From assembly GCF_002836775.1 (NCBI RefSeq), contig NZ_PJAQ01000066.1, positions 620,001-684,000 of the forward strand: a DNA stretch of 64,000 nucleotides, in the 5' to 3' direction. The DNA is from Colwellia sp. 12G3 (GTDB lineage: Bacteria; Pseudomonadota; Gammaproteobacteria; Enterobacterales; Alteromonadaceae). The position numbers were made by a program, and so were the translations under genes. How positions within the stretch are numbered: position 1 is the first letter of the stretch; the number at the start of each line of letters is the position of its first letter. The notes below the pieces were generated by a model. The model was not told the DNA's origin. It ran no database searches and was given only the letters and a program-made list of their open reading frames with translations. Positions 10,433 to 20,350 of the stretch are shown here, piece by piece.

Positions 10433-11275
10433 ATGGCAACTGAAAATGCCCTGTATACAATATTGACTGAAAAGATAAAGCAAGACACACTTGTACTTCC
10501 AACATTACCTGAGGTGGCTTTAAAAGTTCGGAGTGCTGCGGATGATCCTGATATTAATTTAAACCAAATGAGTGATATCATTGCTCAAGATCCAGCCTTG
10601 TCTTTAGGTATACTCAAAGTTGCCAATAATGCTATTTTGGGGCGCAGTATTAAAGTTGAAACTGTCCCACAAGCTGTAACTCGTATTGGCTTAAGACAGA
10701 TTAAGAGTATTGCAACCGCAATGGCTATTGAGCAAGTATTCGTTTCACACAATGATGTCGTCACTATGTATATGAATAAGGCTTGGGTAAAAACTATTGA
10801 TATTGCATCGGTGGCTATTAGCTTGATGAATTTATATTTAAAAGAGAATAAACGGACTTCACTATCGCTAGATACCATTACCTTAGCGGCATTAGTACAT
10901 AATATAGGTGTTTTACCTATTTTAACTGAAGCAGAAAATCATCCTGATGTTTTTGCTAATCCTACTTTTCTACAGCAGGCTATTATTAAACTCTCTGGAC
11001 GAGTGGGTGGTGCAATTACTCGTAGCTGGGGGTTTTCTGAGGACTTTACATTACTAGCTGAAAGTTGGAGTGATTTAACTATTTTACCTAAGGAAGTTCA
11101 TTATTTAGACTTTATAAGAGCTGGTGCCATTTATCATAATGTCTTTAAAAATGAATCTACCAAGGAGGCATTATTAAATAATTATACGAAGAAAGGCATT
11201 TTACCTACAACTGATTACATGGATAGTGAAGAGTTTAAAGAGATGTGTGACTGCGTAAAAGCTATGTTTATTTAA
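10433..11275 (+). CDS. HDOD domain signalling protein
   Basis: 280 residues made up almost wholly of an HDOD domain (residues about 20-215): LPTLPEVALKV, IIAQDPALSLGILKVAN, AVTRIGLRQIKSIATAMAI. HDOD proteins are degenerate relatives of HD phosphohydrolases that act as adaptors in signalling, often with two-component or cyclic-di-GMP systems. No second domain, signal or membrane segment is present. A good AAAGGTG ribosome site precedes the ATG. It is a single-gene unit ended by a strong terminator; partner unknown. Confidence 0.9.
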   Translation: MATENALYTILTEKIKQDTLVLPTLPEVALKVRSAADDPDINLNQMSDIIAQDPALSLGILKVANNAILGRSIKVETVPQAVTRIGLRQIKSIATAMAIEQVFVSHNDVVTMYMNKAWVKTIDIASVAISLMNLYLKENKRTSLSLDTITLAALVHNIGVLPILTEAENHPDVFANPTFLQQAIIKLSGRVGGAITRSWGFSEDFTLLAESWSDLTILPKEVHYLDFIRAGAIYHNVFKNESTKEALLNNYTKKGILPTTDYMDSEEFKEMCDCVKAMFI

Positions 11276-11310
11276 TAATAATTAAAGTTATCATAAAATA
11301 AACGTGTAAT

Positions 11311-11341
11311 AAAAATGGCAACGTCGAGTTGCCATTTTTAT
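11311..11341. terminator. Bidirectional terminator between HDOD gene and rdgC
   Basis: Perfect stem AAAAATGGCAAC / GTTGCCATTTTT with a 5-base loop between two convergent genes. Confidence 0.92.
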
Positions 11342-11361
11342 TTAATGCTAAAATATAGAGT

Positions 11362-12285
11362 TTAATCTTTTTCTAAAAGGTCAGTCGTCTTCATCGAAAA
11401 CTCAGCCAATAGTTCGATAATAAAACGATTTAACTCTCCCGACATTAGCGCGAAATCTGCGTCAAGTTTAGCAACTACGTCATCACTATCAATATCATCA
11501 TTTTGTTCGTGAATAACATCAAAAAACTTCACTCTTTTTATTGCTAAATCATCACATAAAATGAATGATAACGATTCATCCCATTCTAGCGCTATTTTTA
11601 CAACGTACTTATCGGCATCTAAATGCGCTTGAATCTCTTCACCTATTAGGTCTTGATTTTTTACCCTTACAACCGCGCCATCATCACCTAAAGCATTAAA
11701 TTCGGCTTCCATACCTAAAGTAAACTTACCCCCTAAGCTTTTCTCTTTCAGCCAGTCAGTCATCGTTTCATCAGCACAAACGTCAGGTTCGAAACTGGTA
11801 ACAGGTAAGGTACCAAGTACTTTACGCAATAACGCTAATAAATCTTCTGCTTTACCACGTGAGCTTGAATTGATAACGATAATATTATTAACAGGACTTA
11901 TATATGCATGGGTATCTGTTATACGAGAAAAAGCACGAGGTAGTAATTCAAACGTTATGTCTTCTTTAAACTGTTCTTTTTCTTTTTTCGTAGCACCACG
12001 ACCTTGCTCTAGTTCAAGCAAGTTGATTTTTTCTTCAACCATATCTTTAATTACGGAAGCAGGAAGCATTTTTTCTTCTTTGCGTGCACAAATTAAAAAG
12101 TTGCCGTTTGCACTATGAACGCTAGTATCGCCATGCTTCCCTAATGCATTGATCCAACCAAAGTGAGCAACTTCTGTAGAGCCTAGTGGAGTAAATAAGT
12201 GCTCAGATAAATGTTTTTCTAAGTCTTCCTCTGACCATTCAAATGGACGAGTAAAGGCAAAAAAGTAAAGGTTTTTAAACCACAT
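11362..12285 (-). CDS. rdgC: Recombination-associated protein RdgC
   Basis: 307 residues (E. coli RdgC 303). RdgC forms a ring-shaped dimer around double-stranded DNA and restrains RecA. Conserved features include the start MWFKNL, ICARKEEKMLPASVIK, LLPRAFSRITDT, LALLRKVLGTLPV, and the C-terminal KRVKFFDVIHEQNDDID and DADFALMSGELN. Transcribed alone, convergent to the HDOD gene. Confidence 0.96.
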   Translation of the reverse strand: MWFKNLYFFAFTRPFEWSEEDLEKHLSEHLFTPLGSTEVAHFGWINALGKHGDTSVHSANGNFLICARKEEKMLPASVIKDMVEEKINLLELEQGRGATKKEKEQFKEDITFELLPRAFSRITDTHAYISPVNNIIVINSSSRGKAEDLLALLRKVLGTLPVTSFEPDVCADETMTDWLKEKSLGGKFTLGMEAEFNALGDDGAVVRVKNQDLIGEEIQAHLDADKYVVKIALEWDESLSFILCDDLAIKRVKFFDVIHEQNDDIDSDDVVAKLDADFALMSGELNRFIIELLAEFSMKTTDLLEKD

Positions 12286-12359
12286 AAGTAAATCCTAGGC
12301 TGATAAGGGAGTATTTTGGCGATTATCATACCTGAATTCTGATGTTAAGACAGCAGCTT

Positions 12360-14102
12360 TTAGCTATACCTCATGTCGGGTAACATCATGCGATAGCTTA
12401 AGCCTTCTCCTGATTCAGAGTAGGCGTCAATTGAACCATTAAGCGTATCAATAACTAAATTTTTAATTATGTGAGTTCCTAAACCCGTGCCCCCCTTATC
12501 TACCTGAGTGGTATAAAAAGGGTCAAACAATTTATCAAGTTGCTCTTTATTAATGCCGACACCATTATCTTTATAACATATCACTAACCTTTGTTGCTCT
12601 ATACTCACATCTATATTAATCATTCCTCGGTTAATATTATGAAATCCATGGATAATAGAGTTAATAATTAAATTAATGATGATTTGGGCGATAGCGCCAG
12701 GATGTGTATAAATTTCAATATGTGAATCGCAACTAATTTTGACACAGTGATTGGTTTTTTTTAATTTTGGATGAATAGACTGGATTATCTCATCAAGATA
12801 TTTAGCAATATTGATTAATCTCACTTTATCATTGGTTTGATCAACAGCAACCTGTTTAAAGCTGGTAATTAACTCAGCAGCTCTTTGTAAGTTACTTGAT
12901 AGTAATTCGATACTTTGTTGAGCATTACCTATAAAATTGTCAATGGTGCGCTTTGATAGTTTCTGAGCACTGATGTCTTGCTGTAGTTTAGCGGTAATAT
13001 CAGATAAATAGCTTATTGAAGTAATGCTAATACCTATAGGAGTATTTATTTCATGGGAAACTTCAGCACTGAGTTGCCCTAAAGAAGACATTTTTTCAGC
13101 CTCTAGTAGTCTATCTTGTGCTTTACTTAGCTCGATTATTGAGCTTTTCAAATCTTTATTGGTAGTAATTAATGTACTTTCAGTTTTACGGCGACGGTTA
13201 TTCTCGTCTTCTAGCTGATGTTGCTGTTTTAGCATTTCTTTTTGCTGAACTTCCATTTTCAATAACGTTCTACTTAAAGTGGACGTTTTCCTTGCAACTT
13301 CCTGCTCAAGCAATAAATTCTGCTCATCTAGTTTGTCATTTGCTGAATTGGTTTCTCGTTGTGATAAAGCAAGTTTGTCTTTAAATTCAACAAGTTCATC
13401 AATGAGGTTGTTATAAGCATCTTCAAGGATATCAAGCTCATTTCTTTCATCGTTCATACTATGAAATTTGGACGCTTCGGGATCATGTAGATCAAGTCGC
13501 TTCATTTGAGCAGTTAGGTCTTGTAGGGGCTCGGTTAATAGTTTTGCAAAAGCCAATGAGAATAAGAATACCAAAAATGCTGTTTTTACAATGGCATTGC
13601 CTATCAGGAAATAAATTCCTACCTCAATACGGCTAAAAATAACATCATTGCTTGAGAGTAAAGTGACAGTTCCAACGGTGGTAGTTCGCCCTGAAAACTC
13701 AAATATTAGCGGAAAAGAGTGACCGAATAATCCATCGCTTAGCGAACTGATACTTTGATGCTCATTATAGGTTTTTTGAGAATCGAGTGAAGGTAGCGTA
13801 AGTACTTCACCAAGCTGAGTGATAACATTATTCGCTTCATCTGTTACGGTTATCCCCTGTATCATAGGGATAGCTATTAAACCTTCAGAAATATCAACAG
13901 CTTGTTGAGTGTTTAGCTCCCAAACAGCACGTGTTAAGCTACCACTAATGGTTTTTTGTAAGGTGAGAAGTTCACTATTGATATGGCTTTTAGTATTAAA
14001 ATATTCAGCAATAATTTGAACGCCAGTAACACTGACAGTTAAAATAAAATAAACAGAAAGTACTCTTGTTAGCAGCTTACGCGATATGCTGGTTATTTTC
14101 AT
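12360..14102 (-). CDS. Membrane sensor histidine kinase (orphan)
   Basis: 580 residues. TM helices at about 13-33 and 160-188 bracket a periplasmic sensor of about 125 residues. A HAMP-like linker and a long coiled coil (about 230-340) follow. The kinase core has an H-box with H350 in AEVSHEINTPIG, an N-box around QIIINLIINSIIHG, DNGVGI and GGTGLGTHI. There is no receiver domain and no adjacent response regulator; the HEINTP type usually belongs to complex hybrid-like or NtrB-related kinases. It is divergent from the porin gene. The signal it senses is unknown. Confidence 0.9.
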   Translation of the reverse strand: MKITSISRKLLTRVLSVYFILTVSVTGVQIIAEYFNTKSHINSELLTLQKTISGSLTRAVWELNTQQAVDISEGLIAIPMIQGITVTDEANNVITQLGEVLTLPSLDSQKTYNEHQSISSLSDGLFGHSFPLIFEFSGRTTTVGTVTLLSSNDVIFSRIEVGIYFLIGNAIVKTAFLVFLFSLAFAKLLTEPLQDLTAQMKRLDLHDPEASKFHSMNDERNELDILEDAYNNLIDELVEFKDKLALSQRETNSANDKLDEQNLLLEQEVARKTSTLSRTLLKMEVQQKEMLKQQHQLEDENNRRRKTESTLITTNKDLKSSIIELSKAQDRLLEAEKMSSLGQLSAEVSHEINTPIGISITSISYLSDITAKLQQDISAQKLSKRTIDNFIGNAQQSIELLSSNLQRAAELITSFKQVAVDQTNDKVRLINIAKYLDEIIQSIHPKLKKTNHCVKISCDSHIEIYTHPGAIAQIIINLIINSIIHGFHNINRGMINIDVSIEQQRLVICYKDNGVGINKEQLDKLFDPFYTTQVDKGGTGLGTHIIKNLVIDTLNGSIDAYSESGEGLSYRMMLPDMRYS

Positions 14103-14288
14103 ATCAGTTATCTTTTAGGTAATTTGTAGGAACTTATTGTTAATTCTAGTAAATCATTTATAAAATGCGCGAAAATAATTATATAGTCTAAAATCATAAG
14201 AATTATTATATTAACCCAATTAAACATCATTTTAAATAAATAGATATTATGACATTCGTAGGTGTTTTTTATGAATATAATCTTACGA

Positions 14289-14306
14289 CTGTCACAAAGT
14301 TGTAAT
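14289..14306 (+). promoter_or_regulatory. Pho box upstream of porin
   Basis: CTGTCAC-AAAG-TTGTAAT: two 7-base direct repeats separated by 4 bases, the architecture of the PhoB site (consensus repeat CTGTCAT). It lies 71 bases before the porin ATG, a suitable place for activation. The second half is degenerate. Confidence 0.65.
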
Positions 14307-14376
14307 AAATATCTAGTAAAGTACCCTTATTAACAATATTACACATAATTTAAAATTTACTTATTTAGGAATACTT

Positions 14377-15384
14377 ATGAAATTGGTTAAAAGCTGTATT
14401 GCAATGACGGTCTGTTCTTTATTTTCAGCGTCAATAGTTGCCGCGGAACAAGCCCCTATCAAAACACAAAATACAGAAGTTGCTGATTTTTACGGTAAAT
14501 TAAATATTTCATTGCAGGCATCAGATGAAGGGGATGGCTCATTTAATGAATTGAAAAGTAATGCTTCTCGTGTTGGTGTTAAAGGTGCATACAAACTTGA
14601 TACTGATTATGGATTAACGGCTATTTACAAGCTTGAATGGCAAGTTAATGTTGATGATGATTCAAAGGGATCGTTGACTGCTCGTAACCAATGGGTTGGC
14701 GTTAAAGGCAGTTTTGGTGAAGTTACTGTTGGTCGATCAGATACTACGTTAAAGGTATCACAAGGTAAGTTTGATTTGTTTAATGATTATGAAGGCGATT
14801 TGAAAAACCTCTTTATTGGTGAAAACCGTGTTACTGATGCATTAACCTATAAATCACCGAGCTTTAATCATGTGAAGTTTTTGGCGAGTTATATCCTTTC
14901 TGAAGATAAAAATTTGAGTGACCCATTTTCTGTGGGTGTACAATTTGGTGATACTAGCTTAAAGAAAACTAACTTTTTTGTGTCACTTGCTCACGATGAG
15001 AATATGCAAGGAAAAAATGCCATTTACCAAACAACACGTTTAGTTGGTATGTACAAAATAGGTAATGTACGTATTGGCGGTATTTTAACGGAAAGTGAAG
15101 TTAGTGGCGTTTTTGATAATGCATATATTGATTATGTTGGTAGTAGTGAAAATGGTTATGCCGCCAATGTTTCATATAAAATGGGTAAGGTATTAGCTAA
15201 AGTCCAGTATCAAGAATTTGCAGGTGCTGATGCGATAAGTATTGGTGCGGATTATAAATTAGGTAAGTCCACAAAAGTTTTTGCTTGGTATACCGACCGC
15301 GAAGGTTTGAGCTTTAATGAACAGACAATCAAAAAAGCAACAGAAGGTACTTACTTTGCTATCGGCATGGAACAAAAATTCTAA
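14377..15384 (+). CDS. Outer-membrane porin, likely phosphate-regulated
   Basis: 335 residues with a clear signal peptide (about 1-23, ending VAA|EQAP) and a general-porin pattern of alternating strands. Typical pieces are FYGKLNISLQAS, RVGVKGAYKL, NQWVGVKGSFGEVTVGR, DALTYKSPSF and a C-terminal phenylalanine (GMEQKF). It should form a trimeric 16-strand barrel passing small solutes. The Pho box upstream and the phoBR genes downstream suggest a PhoE-like role in uptake of phosphate or other anions; this regulatory link is inference. A terminator follows. Confidence 0.9.
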   Translation: MKLVKSCIAMTVCSLFSASIVAAEQAPIKTQNTEVADFYGKLNISLQASDEGDGSFNELKSNASRVGVKGAYKLDTDYGLTAIYKLEWQVNVDDDSKGSLTARNQWVGVKGSFGEVTVGRSDTTLKVSQGKFDLFNDYEGDLKNLFIGENRVTDALTYKSPSFNHVKFLASYILSEDKNLSDPFSVGVQFGDTSLKKTNFFVSLAHDENMQGKNAIYQTTRLVGMYKIGNVRIGGILTESEVSGVFDNAYIDYVGSSENGYAANVSYKMGKVLAKVQYQEFAGADAISIGADYKLGKSTKVFAWYTDREGLSFNEQTIKKATEGTYFAIGMEQKF

Positions 15385-15420
15385 TCGTTACCTCTATATT
15401 TAATATTTAATTCAAACAAG

Positions 15421-15452
15421 CCGTTAATCTCCTCTGGATTAGCGGTTTTTTT
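15421..15452 (+). terminator. Porin terminator
   Basis: Stem CCGTTAATC / GATTAGCGG (one mismatch) followed by seven T, 37 bases after the stop. Confidence 0.88.
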
Positions 15453-15500
15453 ATATGCGTATACTTGCTAAAGCGATAAGCTTGCTTGATAATTTCACTT

Positions 15501-15518
15501 TTGTCATAAAACTGTCAC
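15501..15518 (+). promoter_or_regulatory. Pho box upstream of phoB
   Basis: TTGTCAT-AAAA-CTGTCAC, two near-consensus 7-base repeats with 4-base spacer, 100 bases before the phoB ATG. It supports autoregulation of phoBR. Confidence 0.85.
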
Positions 15519-15617
15519 TAAACTTCTGCACAATAACTTATCAAGTGTAATTTTTTGTTAATATTTACTTTATAAACAGTAGATTCCATCAGTTATTCAT
15601 ATTATTAGGATGTATTC

Positions 15618-16325
15618 ATGAGTAGAAAAATTTTAGTCGTTGAGGATGAGACTCCTATCAGGGAGATGATAAGTTTTGTATTAGATCAAAATGGTTTTAA
15701 TGCGATTGAAGCTAGTGATATTGATCAAGCATTAGCTAAAATACATGAACCTTATCCTGATTTAATATTACTCGATTGGATGTTACCTGGCGGGACAGGC
15801 GTTGCGTTAGCAAAAAAACTGAAGCAAAGTGAGTACACTCGTAATATCCCAATTATTATGCTGACAGCCCGAAGTGATGAAGATGATAAAGTAAAAGGTT
15901 TTGAAGCAGGAGTCGATGACTATGTTACGAAACCTTTTTCGCCTAAAGAACTTATTGCTCGTATTAAGGCGGTTATCCGCCGTGTTTCTCCAACATCCCT
16001 TGAAGAAGAGGTCGATTTTCATGGATTAAAACTTGACCCTGTTGCTCATCGTGTTGCGATAAATGGTAATAGCTTAGATTTAGGTCCAACAGAGTTTCGT
16101 TTATTGCATTTTTTCATGACACATACAGAGAGAGTCTATTCACGAGAACAGTTACTTGATAATGTTTGGGGCACAAATATTTATGTTGAAGACCGAACTG
16201 TTGATGTTCACATCAGACGTTTGCGTAAAGCCATTTCTGGCGAAGGACACGACGACTTTGTGCAAACCGTCCGAGGCGCTGGATATCGCTTTTCAAGTAA
16301 ATTAAAAAAAGTAAGTTCACTGTAA
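15618..16325 (+). CDS. phoB: Phosphate regulon response regulator PhoB
   Basis: 235 residues: receiver domain (phosphoacceptor D53 in [12 protein letters not shown]105 in TKPFSPKEL) and OmpR/PhoB winged-helix DNA-binding domain ([36 protein letters not shown]). It activates phosphate-starvation genes by binding Pho boxes, of which three sets are visible here. phoR follows after 32 bases; the pair is one operon. Confidence 0.97.
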   Translation: MSRKILVVEDETPIREMISFVLDQNGFNAIEASDIDQALAKIHEPYPDLILLDWMLPGGTGVALAKKLKQSEYTRNIPIIMLTARSDEDDKVKGFEAGVDDYVTKPFSPKELIARIKAVIRRVSPTSLEEEVDFHGLKLDPVAHRVAINGNSLDLGPTEFRLLHFFMTHTERVYSREQLLDNVWGTNIYVEDRTVDVHIRRLRKAISGEGHDDFVQTVRGAGYRFSSKLKKVSSL

Positions 16326-16357
16326 CTATTTCTCTGTTGGAATTTAATTAGACAAGT

Positions 16358-17662
16358 ATGCATTTTCGTTTATCTTTTATAAATATTATTTATCGTTTAC
16401 TGGGCTTATTAGTTGCTAGTGCTTTTGTTGGCTGGTTATTCGATTATGTTTTGGTAACCATGCTTGCTACCAGTATATTTTTATTGGTTTGGCATTATCA
16501 CTATTTATTTAAACTGATTAATTGGATTTGGCAATCGAAGGCGCTATCACCTCCTCAAGCAAAGGGGCTGTGGGGATATTTATATGACGGTTTGTATCGA
16601 CAAGTTAAGCTACAGCGAAATAAGCAAAAGCAATTAAATGAAAGGATCCGGCGTTTTCGAGATGGGGCTGAAGCACTTCCAGATGCGGCATTGATGTTAT
16701 CTGAGGAACTTACCATTGAGTGGGGTAATAAAAAAGCACAGCGACTTCTCGGTGTTCGTTGGCCAGATGATTTTGGTTTGCGTATAGATAATTTAATTAG
16801 AGCGCCCGAATTTACAGATTATTTAGCACTCGAGAACTTTGAGTCTCCTTGCTTGTTATTGTCTCCGATTCACTCCGATGTGCAACTTGAAATTCGTCTT
16901 ATGGCGTATGGAAGCGATCATGTCTTACTTTTGGCAAGAGATATATCTAACCTTCAGCGTTTAGAAGACATGCGCCGTGATTTTGTAGCGAATGTCTCAC
17001 ATGAATTAAAAACACCTTTAACCGTAGTACGTGGATATGTTGAAATGATTCAAGCTTCACAGGAAGTATTTGATCCTCATTGGCAAAAAGCATTTAAAAC
17101 GATTGAAGGTCAAGTCTCTCGTATGGATCGTTTAGTTGAACAATTACTTAATTTAGCTAAAGTTGAGAATAATAGTGATGACGAGAAGCAATGCGTCAAT
17201 ATGGCACAATTGATTCGTACATTAGTTGATGAAGTTACTTGGCTTAACCAAGAAAAACAGCACGAAATTAGCCTTGATATTTCCACAGATGTATATGTAT
17301 TGGGCTCTGAAACTGAATTAAAGAGTGCTTGTGCTAACCTTTTATCAAATGCAATTGCTTATACTCCACCTAAGGGCTGTATTGTCGTGAGTTGGCAGTT
17401 GATGGACAATAAAGCTGTTTTTTCAGTCAAGGATAACGGTGATGGCATTAAACCTGAGCATGTTAACCGCTTAACTGAGCGTTTTTATCGTATAGATAGG
17501 TCTCGCTCTAGAGATACCGGAGGATCAGGTCTAGGGTTAGCAATAGTAAAGCATGTATTACATCACCACCAAGCTGAATTGGTTATTAATAGCCACTGGG
17601 GGCAGGGAAGTGAATTCTCAATCTATTTTGACCCGAGCTCCCTATCAGATACCGCACATTAG
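16358..17662 (+). CDS. phoR: Phosphate regulon sensor kinase PhoR
   Basis: 434 residues (E. coli 431). Two closely spaced N-terminal TM helices (about 8-50), then a Lys/Arg-rich linker, a PAS domain (about 100-195), HisKA with H215 in ANVSHELKTPLT, and HATPase_c with DNGDGI and GGSGLGLAIVKH. It has no large periplasmic sensor, as expected for PhoR, which reads phosphate status through the Pst transporter and PhoU. It forms an operon with phoB. Confidence 0.97.
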   Translation: MHFRLSFINIIYRLLGLLVASAFVGWLFDYVLVTMLATSIFLLVWHYHYLFKLINWIWQSKALSPPQAKGLWGYLYDGLYRQVKLQRNKQKQLNERIRRFRDGAEALPDAALMLSEELTIEWGNKKAQRLLGVRWPDDFGLRIDNLIRAPEFTDYLALENFESPCLLLSPIHSDVQLEIRLMAYGSDHVLLLARDISNLQRLEDMRRDFVANVSHELKTPLTVVRGYVEMIQASQEVFDPHWQKAFKTIEGQVSRMDRLVEQLLNLAKVENNSDDEKQCVNMAQLIRTLVDEVTWLNQEKQHEISLDISTDVYVLGSETELKSACANLLSNAIAYTPPKGCIVVSWQLMDNKAVFSVKDNGDGIKPEHVNRLTERFYRIDRSRSRDTGGSGLGLAIVKHVLHHHQAELVINSHWGQGSEFSIYFDPSSLSDTAH

Positions 17663-17681
17663 AAATAACCAACCTTATTTT

Positions 17682-17721
17682 TCGTCATAATTCTGTCATA
17701 AAACATCCATATAACTGTCAT
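17682..17721 (+). promoter_or_regulatory. Tandem Pho boxes upstream of pstS
   Basis: Four 7-base units on an 11-base period: TCGTCAT, CTGTCAT, CATCCAT, CTGTCAT, separated by AATT, AAAA and ATAA. This is two adjacent Pho boxes, ending 56 bases before the pstS ATG. It predicts strong PhoB activation. Confidence 0.88.
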
Positions 17722-17777
17722 GTTCACTTTGTATAGTATCAGTAATTAAACAGTTCAAACTCTTATCGGAGATAACC

Positions 17778-18737
17778 ATGAGTTTAAAGAAAGTTATAAG
17801 TATTATTAGTTTATCAAGTCTAATTTGTTTTTCAGCTGCAGCGCTTGATGAAAACCTACCTGAGTATAAAAAAGTTAGCGGTATTTCAGGTAATGTCTCT
17901 TCTGTAGGCTCTGACACCTTAGCAAATATGATGACTTTTTGGGCAGAAGACTTTAAACGTACTTACCCAAATGTGAATGTACAAATTCAAGCAGCAGGTT
18001 CATCTACTGCTCCACCAGCATTAACAGAAGCAACATCTAATCTTGGACCTATGAGTCGTAAGATGAAATCTCGCGAAATTGAAGCCTTTCAAAAAAGATA
18101 TGGCTATAAACCTACGCAAGTAAGAGTAGCAATTGATGCCTTAGCTGTTTTTGTTCATAAAGATAACCCATTAGAAGGCTTAACAATTGCACAAGTTGAT
18201 GCCGTTTTTTCTAATAATCGCAAATGTGGCGCTGATAAAAACATTGACCGTTGGGGAGATCTTGGTTTAACCGGTGTTTGGACAGGAAAAGATGTGCAAT
18301 TATACGGTCGAAATTCTGTATCGGGTACCTACGGTTATTTTAAAAAGAAAGCGTTATGTAAAGGTGATTTTAAAAATAGTGTAAATGAACAGCCTGGTTC
18401 AGCATCCGTAGTACAATCGGTGTCTGCCTCACTAAATGGTATAGGTTACTCGGGGATAGGTTATAGAACTTCTGGAGTACGCGCTCTACCATTAGCTAAA
18501 AAAGGCACAACCTATATTGAAGCTAATATGGAAAATGCTATTTCAGGTAAATATCCGCTATCACGCTATTTATATGTTTATGTTAACAAGCACCCAAATA
18601 AAGCACTTCCCCCTATGGAAGCTGAATTTTTGAAAATGATTCTTTCTAAATCAGGTCAAGAAATCGTTGAAAAAGATGGTTACATACCACTGCCAAGTGA
18701 AGTCGTTGCCAAAGAAATCAAAAAATTAGGTTTATAA
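17778..18737 (+). CDS. pstS: Phosphate ABC transporter substrate-binding protein PstS
   Basis: 319 residues with signal peptide (about 1-22, SAAALDENL). Phosphate-binding signatures are GSDTLANMM near the N-terminus, [12 protein letters not shown], the [13 protein letters not shown] stretch and [14 protein letters not shown]. It captures phosphate in the periplasm for the PstCAB permease. The permease genes and phoU do not follow; a terminator hairpin and ispH do. It is therefore a stand-alone, strongly Pho-controlled binding protein, with pstCAB presumably elsewhere. Confidence 0.93.
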   Translation: MSLKKVISIISLSSLICFSAAALDENLPEYKKVSGISGNVSSVGSDTLANMMTFWAEDFKRTYPNVNVQIQAAGSSTAPPALTEATSNLGPMSRKMKSREIEAFQKRYGYKPTQVRVAIDALAVFVHKDNPLEGLTIAQVDAVFSNNRKCGADKNIDRWGDLGLTGVWTGKDVQLYGRNSVSGTYGYFKKKALCKGDFKNSVNEQPGSASVVQSVSASLNGIGYSGIGYRTSGVRALPLAKKGTTYIEANMENAISGKYPLSRYLYVYVNKHPNKALPPMEAEFLKMILSKSGQEIVEKDGYIPLPSEVVAKEIKKLGL

Positions 18738-18760
18738 TTTTATAAACATTAATATCTTTT

Positions 18761-18794
18761 AATAGGGCTAGCTTTAACTTTAGCTAGCCCTATT
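18761..18794 (+). terminator. pstS terminator hairpin
   Basis: Stem AATAGGGCTAGCT / AGCTAGCCCTATT (perfect, 13 bp) 24 bases after the stop; the following tract is only moderately T-rich. Confidence 0.8.
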
Positions 18795-18946
18795 CATTTC
18801 ATATCCCTTCCTCTACTTTACCGTACCCTTTTAATTCATATTCAGTTGTGCCAGTAAAACAACATCAGTTAAACTATGTATAATTAATTAGTTTCACTGG
18901 TATAATGATAGACAGAATTTGTTGTCGCATATTATGAAGGAAAGGT

Positions 18947-19876
18947 ATGGAAATTATTTTAGCAAACCCTCGTGGTTTTTGTGCGGGTGTTGATAGAGCC
19001 ATTAGTATTGTAGAACGCGCTTTAGATTTATTTGGCGCCCCTATCTATGTGCGTCATGAAGTTGTTCATAATAAGTTTGTAGTCGATGGCCTAAAAGAGC
19101 GTGGTGCTATTTTTGTTGATGAGCTTGATGAAGTTCCTGATGATAATACCGTTATCTTCAGTGCGCATGGTGTATCTAAAGCTGTCAGACAAGAAGCTAA
19201 ATCTAGAGCATTAAAAGTGTTTGACGCAACTTGCCCATTGGTAACAAAAGTTCATATGGAAGTTTCTCGAGTTAGCCGTAAGGATATTGAGTGTATTCTC
19301 ATTGGCCATGCAGGGCATCCTGAAGTTGAAGGCACTATGGGGCAGTATAGTAGTGATTCTGCGGGTATTTACTTAGTTGAATCACCTGAAGATGTGGATA
19401 ATTTAGTTGTGAAAAATCCAGGGAAACTGTACTTTTGTAGCCAAACCACATTATCTGTCGATGATACTATGGATGTAATATCGGCTCTGCAAGCTAAATT
19501 TCCATTGATTGAAGGGCCACGTAAAGATGATATTTGCTATGCCACTCAAAACCGTCAAGACGCTGTTCGCGAAATAGCTGATAAAGTTGATCTTATGTTG
19601 GTTGTTGGCGCAAAAAATAGCTCTAACTCTAATCGACTTAAAGAATTAGCCAGTAAAATGGGGGTTACCTCTTATCTAATTGATACCGCAGAAAATATTG
19701 AAAGTGATTGGTTAACAGGAGTTAATAAAGTAGGCGTAACCGCCGGAGCTTCAGCACCAGCAGTGCTAATAAAGCAAGTTGTTGAAGCACTAAAAACCTA
19801 TGGTGGTCATCAGGTTATAGAACATCCGGGTAAAGAAGAGAGCATAGTATTTGCAGTACCCGTTGAATTGCGCTAG
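18947..19876 (+). CDS. ispH: 4-hydroxy-3-methylbut-2-enyl diphosphate reductase IspH
   Basis: 309 residues. It is the last enzyme of the MEP isoprenoid pathway, reducing HMBPP to IPP and DMAPP with a 4Fe-4S cluster held by C12, C96 and C197, all present and at the same numbers as in E. coli. Family motifs: [55 protein letters not shown] precedes the ATG. In related genomes it sits before the minor-pilin operon, as here. A decayed copy of its last third recurs at 25915-26178. Confidence 0.98.
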   Translation: MEIILANPRGFCAGVDRAISIVERALDLFGAPIYVRHEVVHNKFVVDGLKERGAIFVDELDEVPDDNTVIFSAHGVSKAVRQEAKSRALKVFDATCPLVTKVHMEVSRVSRKDIECILIGHAGHPEVEGTMGQYSSDSAGIYLVESPEDVDNLVVKNPGKLYFCSQTTLSVDDTMDVISALQAKFPLIEGPRKDDICYATQNRQDAVREIADKVDLMLVVGAKNSSNSNRLKELASKMGVTSYLIDTAENIESDWLTGVNKVGVTAGASAPAVLIKQVVEALKTYGGHQVIEHPGKEESIVFAVPVELR

Positions 19877-20127
19877 TCTTAATTAATCAGCAGAAAGTTA
19901 AAATAACTCGTTATGTTAACACCCTCTTGCAAAGTTATTGAGCATGGTGTTAATGTACAGTTGTCGGTTGAGTTGTGTTATTAGTTAAACTTGAACTGTG
20001 AGTAGTCGCTGTAAACATTAAAATAATAATGATGAAGTGTTAGGATACTACTCTTAATAGGTTATGCTGATTTTTTTATGTCAGTATAGTTATGTTATAA
20101 CCATGGAAATGGTAGGGTAGTAGTGTT
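19611..20127 (+). repeat. Long direct repeat, copy A (ispH 3' end and downstream leader)
   Basis: From within ispH through the intergenic region up to about 20127 the sequence is repeated, with divergence and small indels, at 25915-26515. Shared blocks include the ispH C-terminus, GAATTGCGCTAGTCTTAATT after it, a TTAACACC/GGTGTTAA hairpin (19917-19953), and TAACCATGGAA...GGTAGGGTAGT before the pilin genes. The intergenic part (19877-20350) otherwise shows no convincing gene. Confidence 0.85.
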
Positions 20128-20340
20128 ATGCAGGTAAAATTTAGAGCAAACCAAAACCTCTTCAGTTTTCTCACAAAAAACGTTCATCGACTTCTAGTAT
20201 CTTTTTGTTATTTCCCCTCGTTGAATCTTTCTCATCGCTTGTTTAATAATAGCAAAATTCTATCTCTTTCATTTTTTATTGAAATTTTTCAATTTTATTA
20301 TTTTTCTAATCGACATTACCAATTAGATATTTCTGTTACC

Positions 20341-20346
20341 AGGAGG
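20341..20346 (+). promoter_or_regulatory. Strong ribosome binding site deciding the fimT start
   Basis: A consensus AGGAGG four bases before the GTG at 20351. The in-frame ATG at 20393 would give a more usual short prepilin leader but has no ribosome site. Confidence 0.7.
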
Positions 20347-20350
20347 TATT

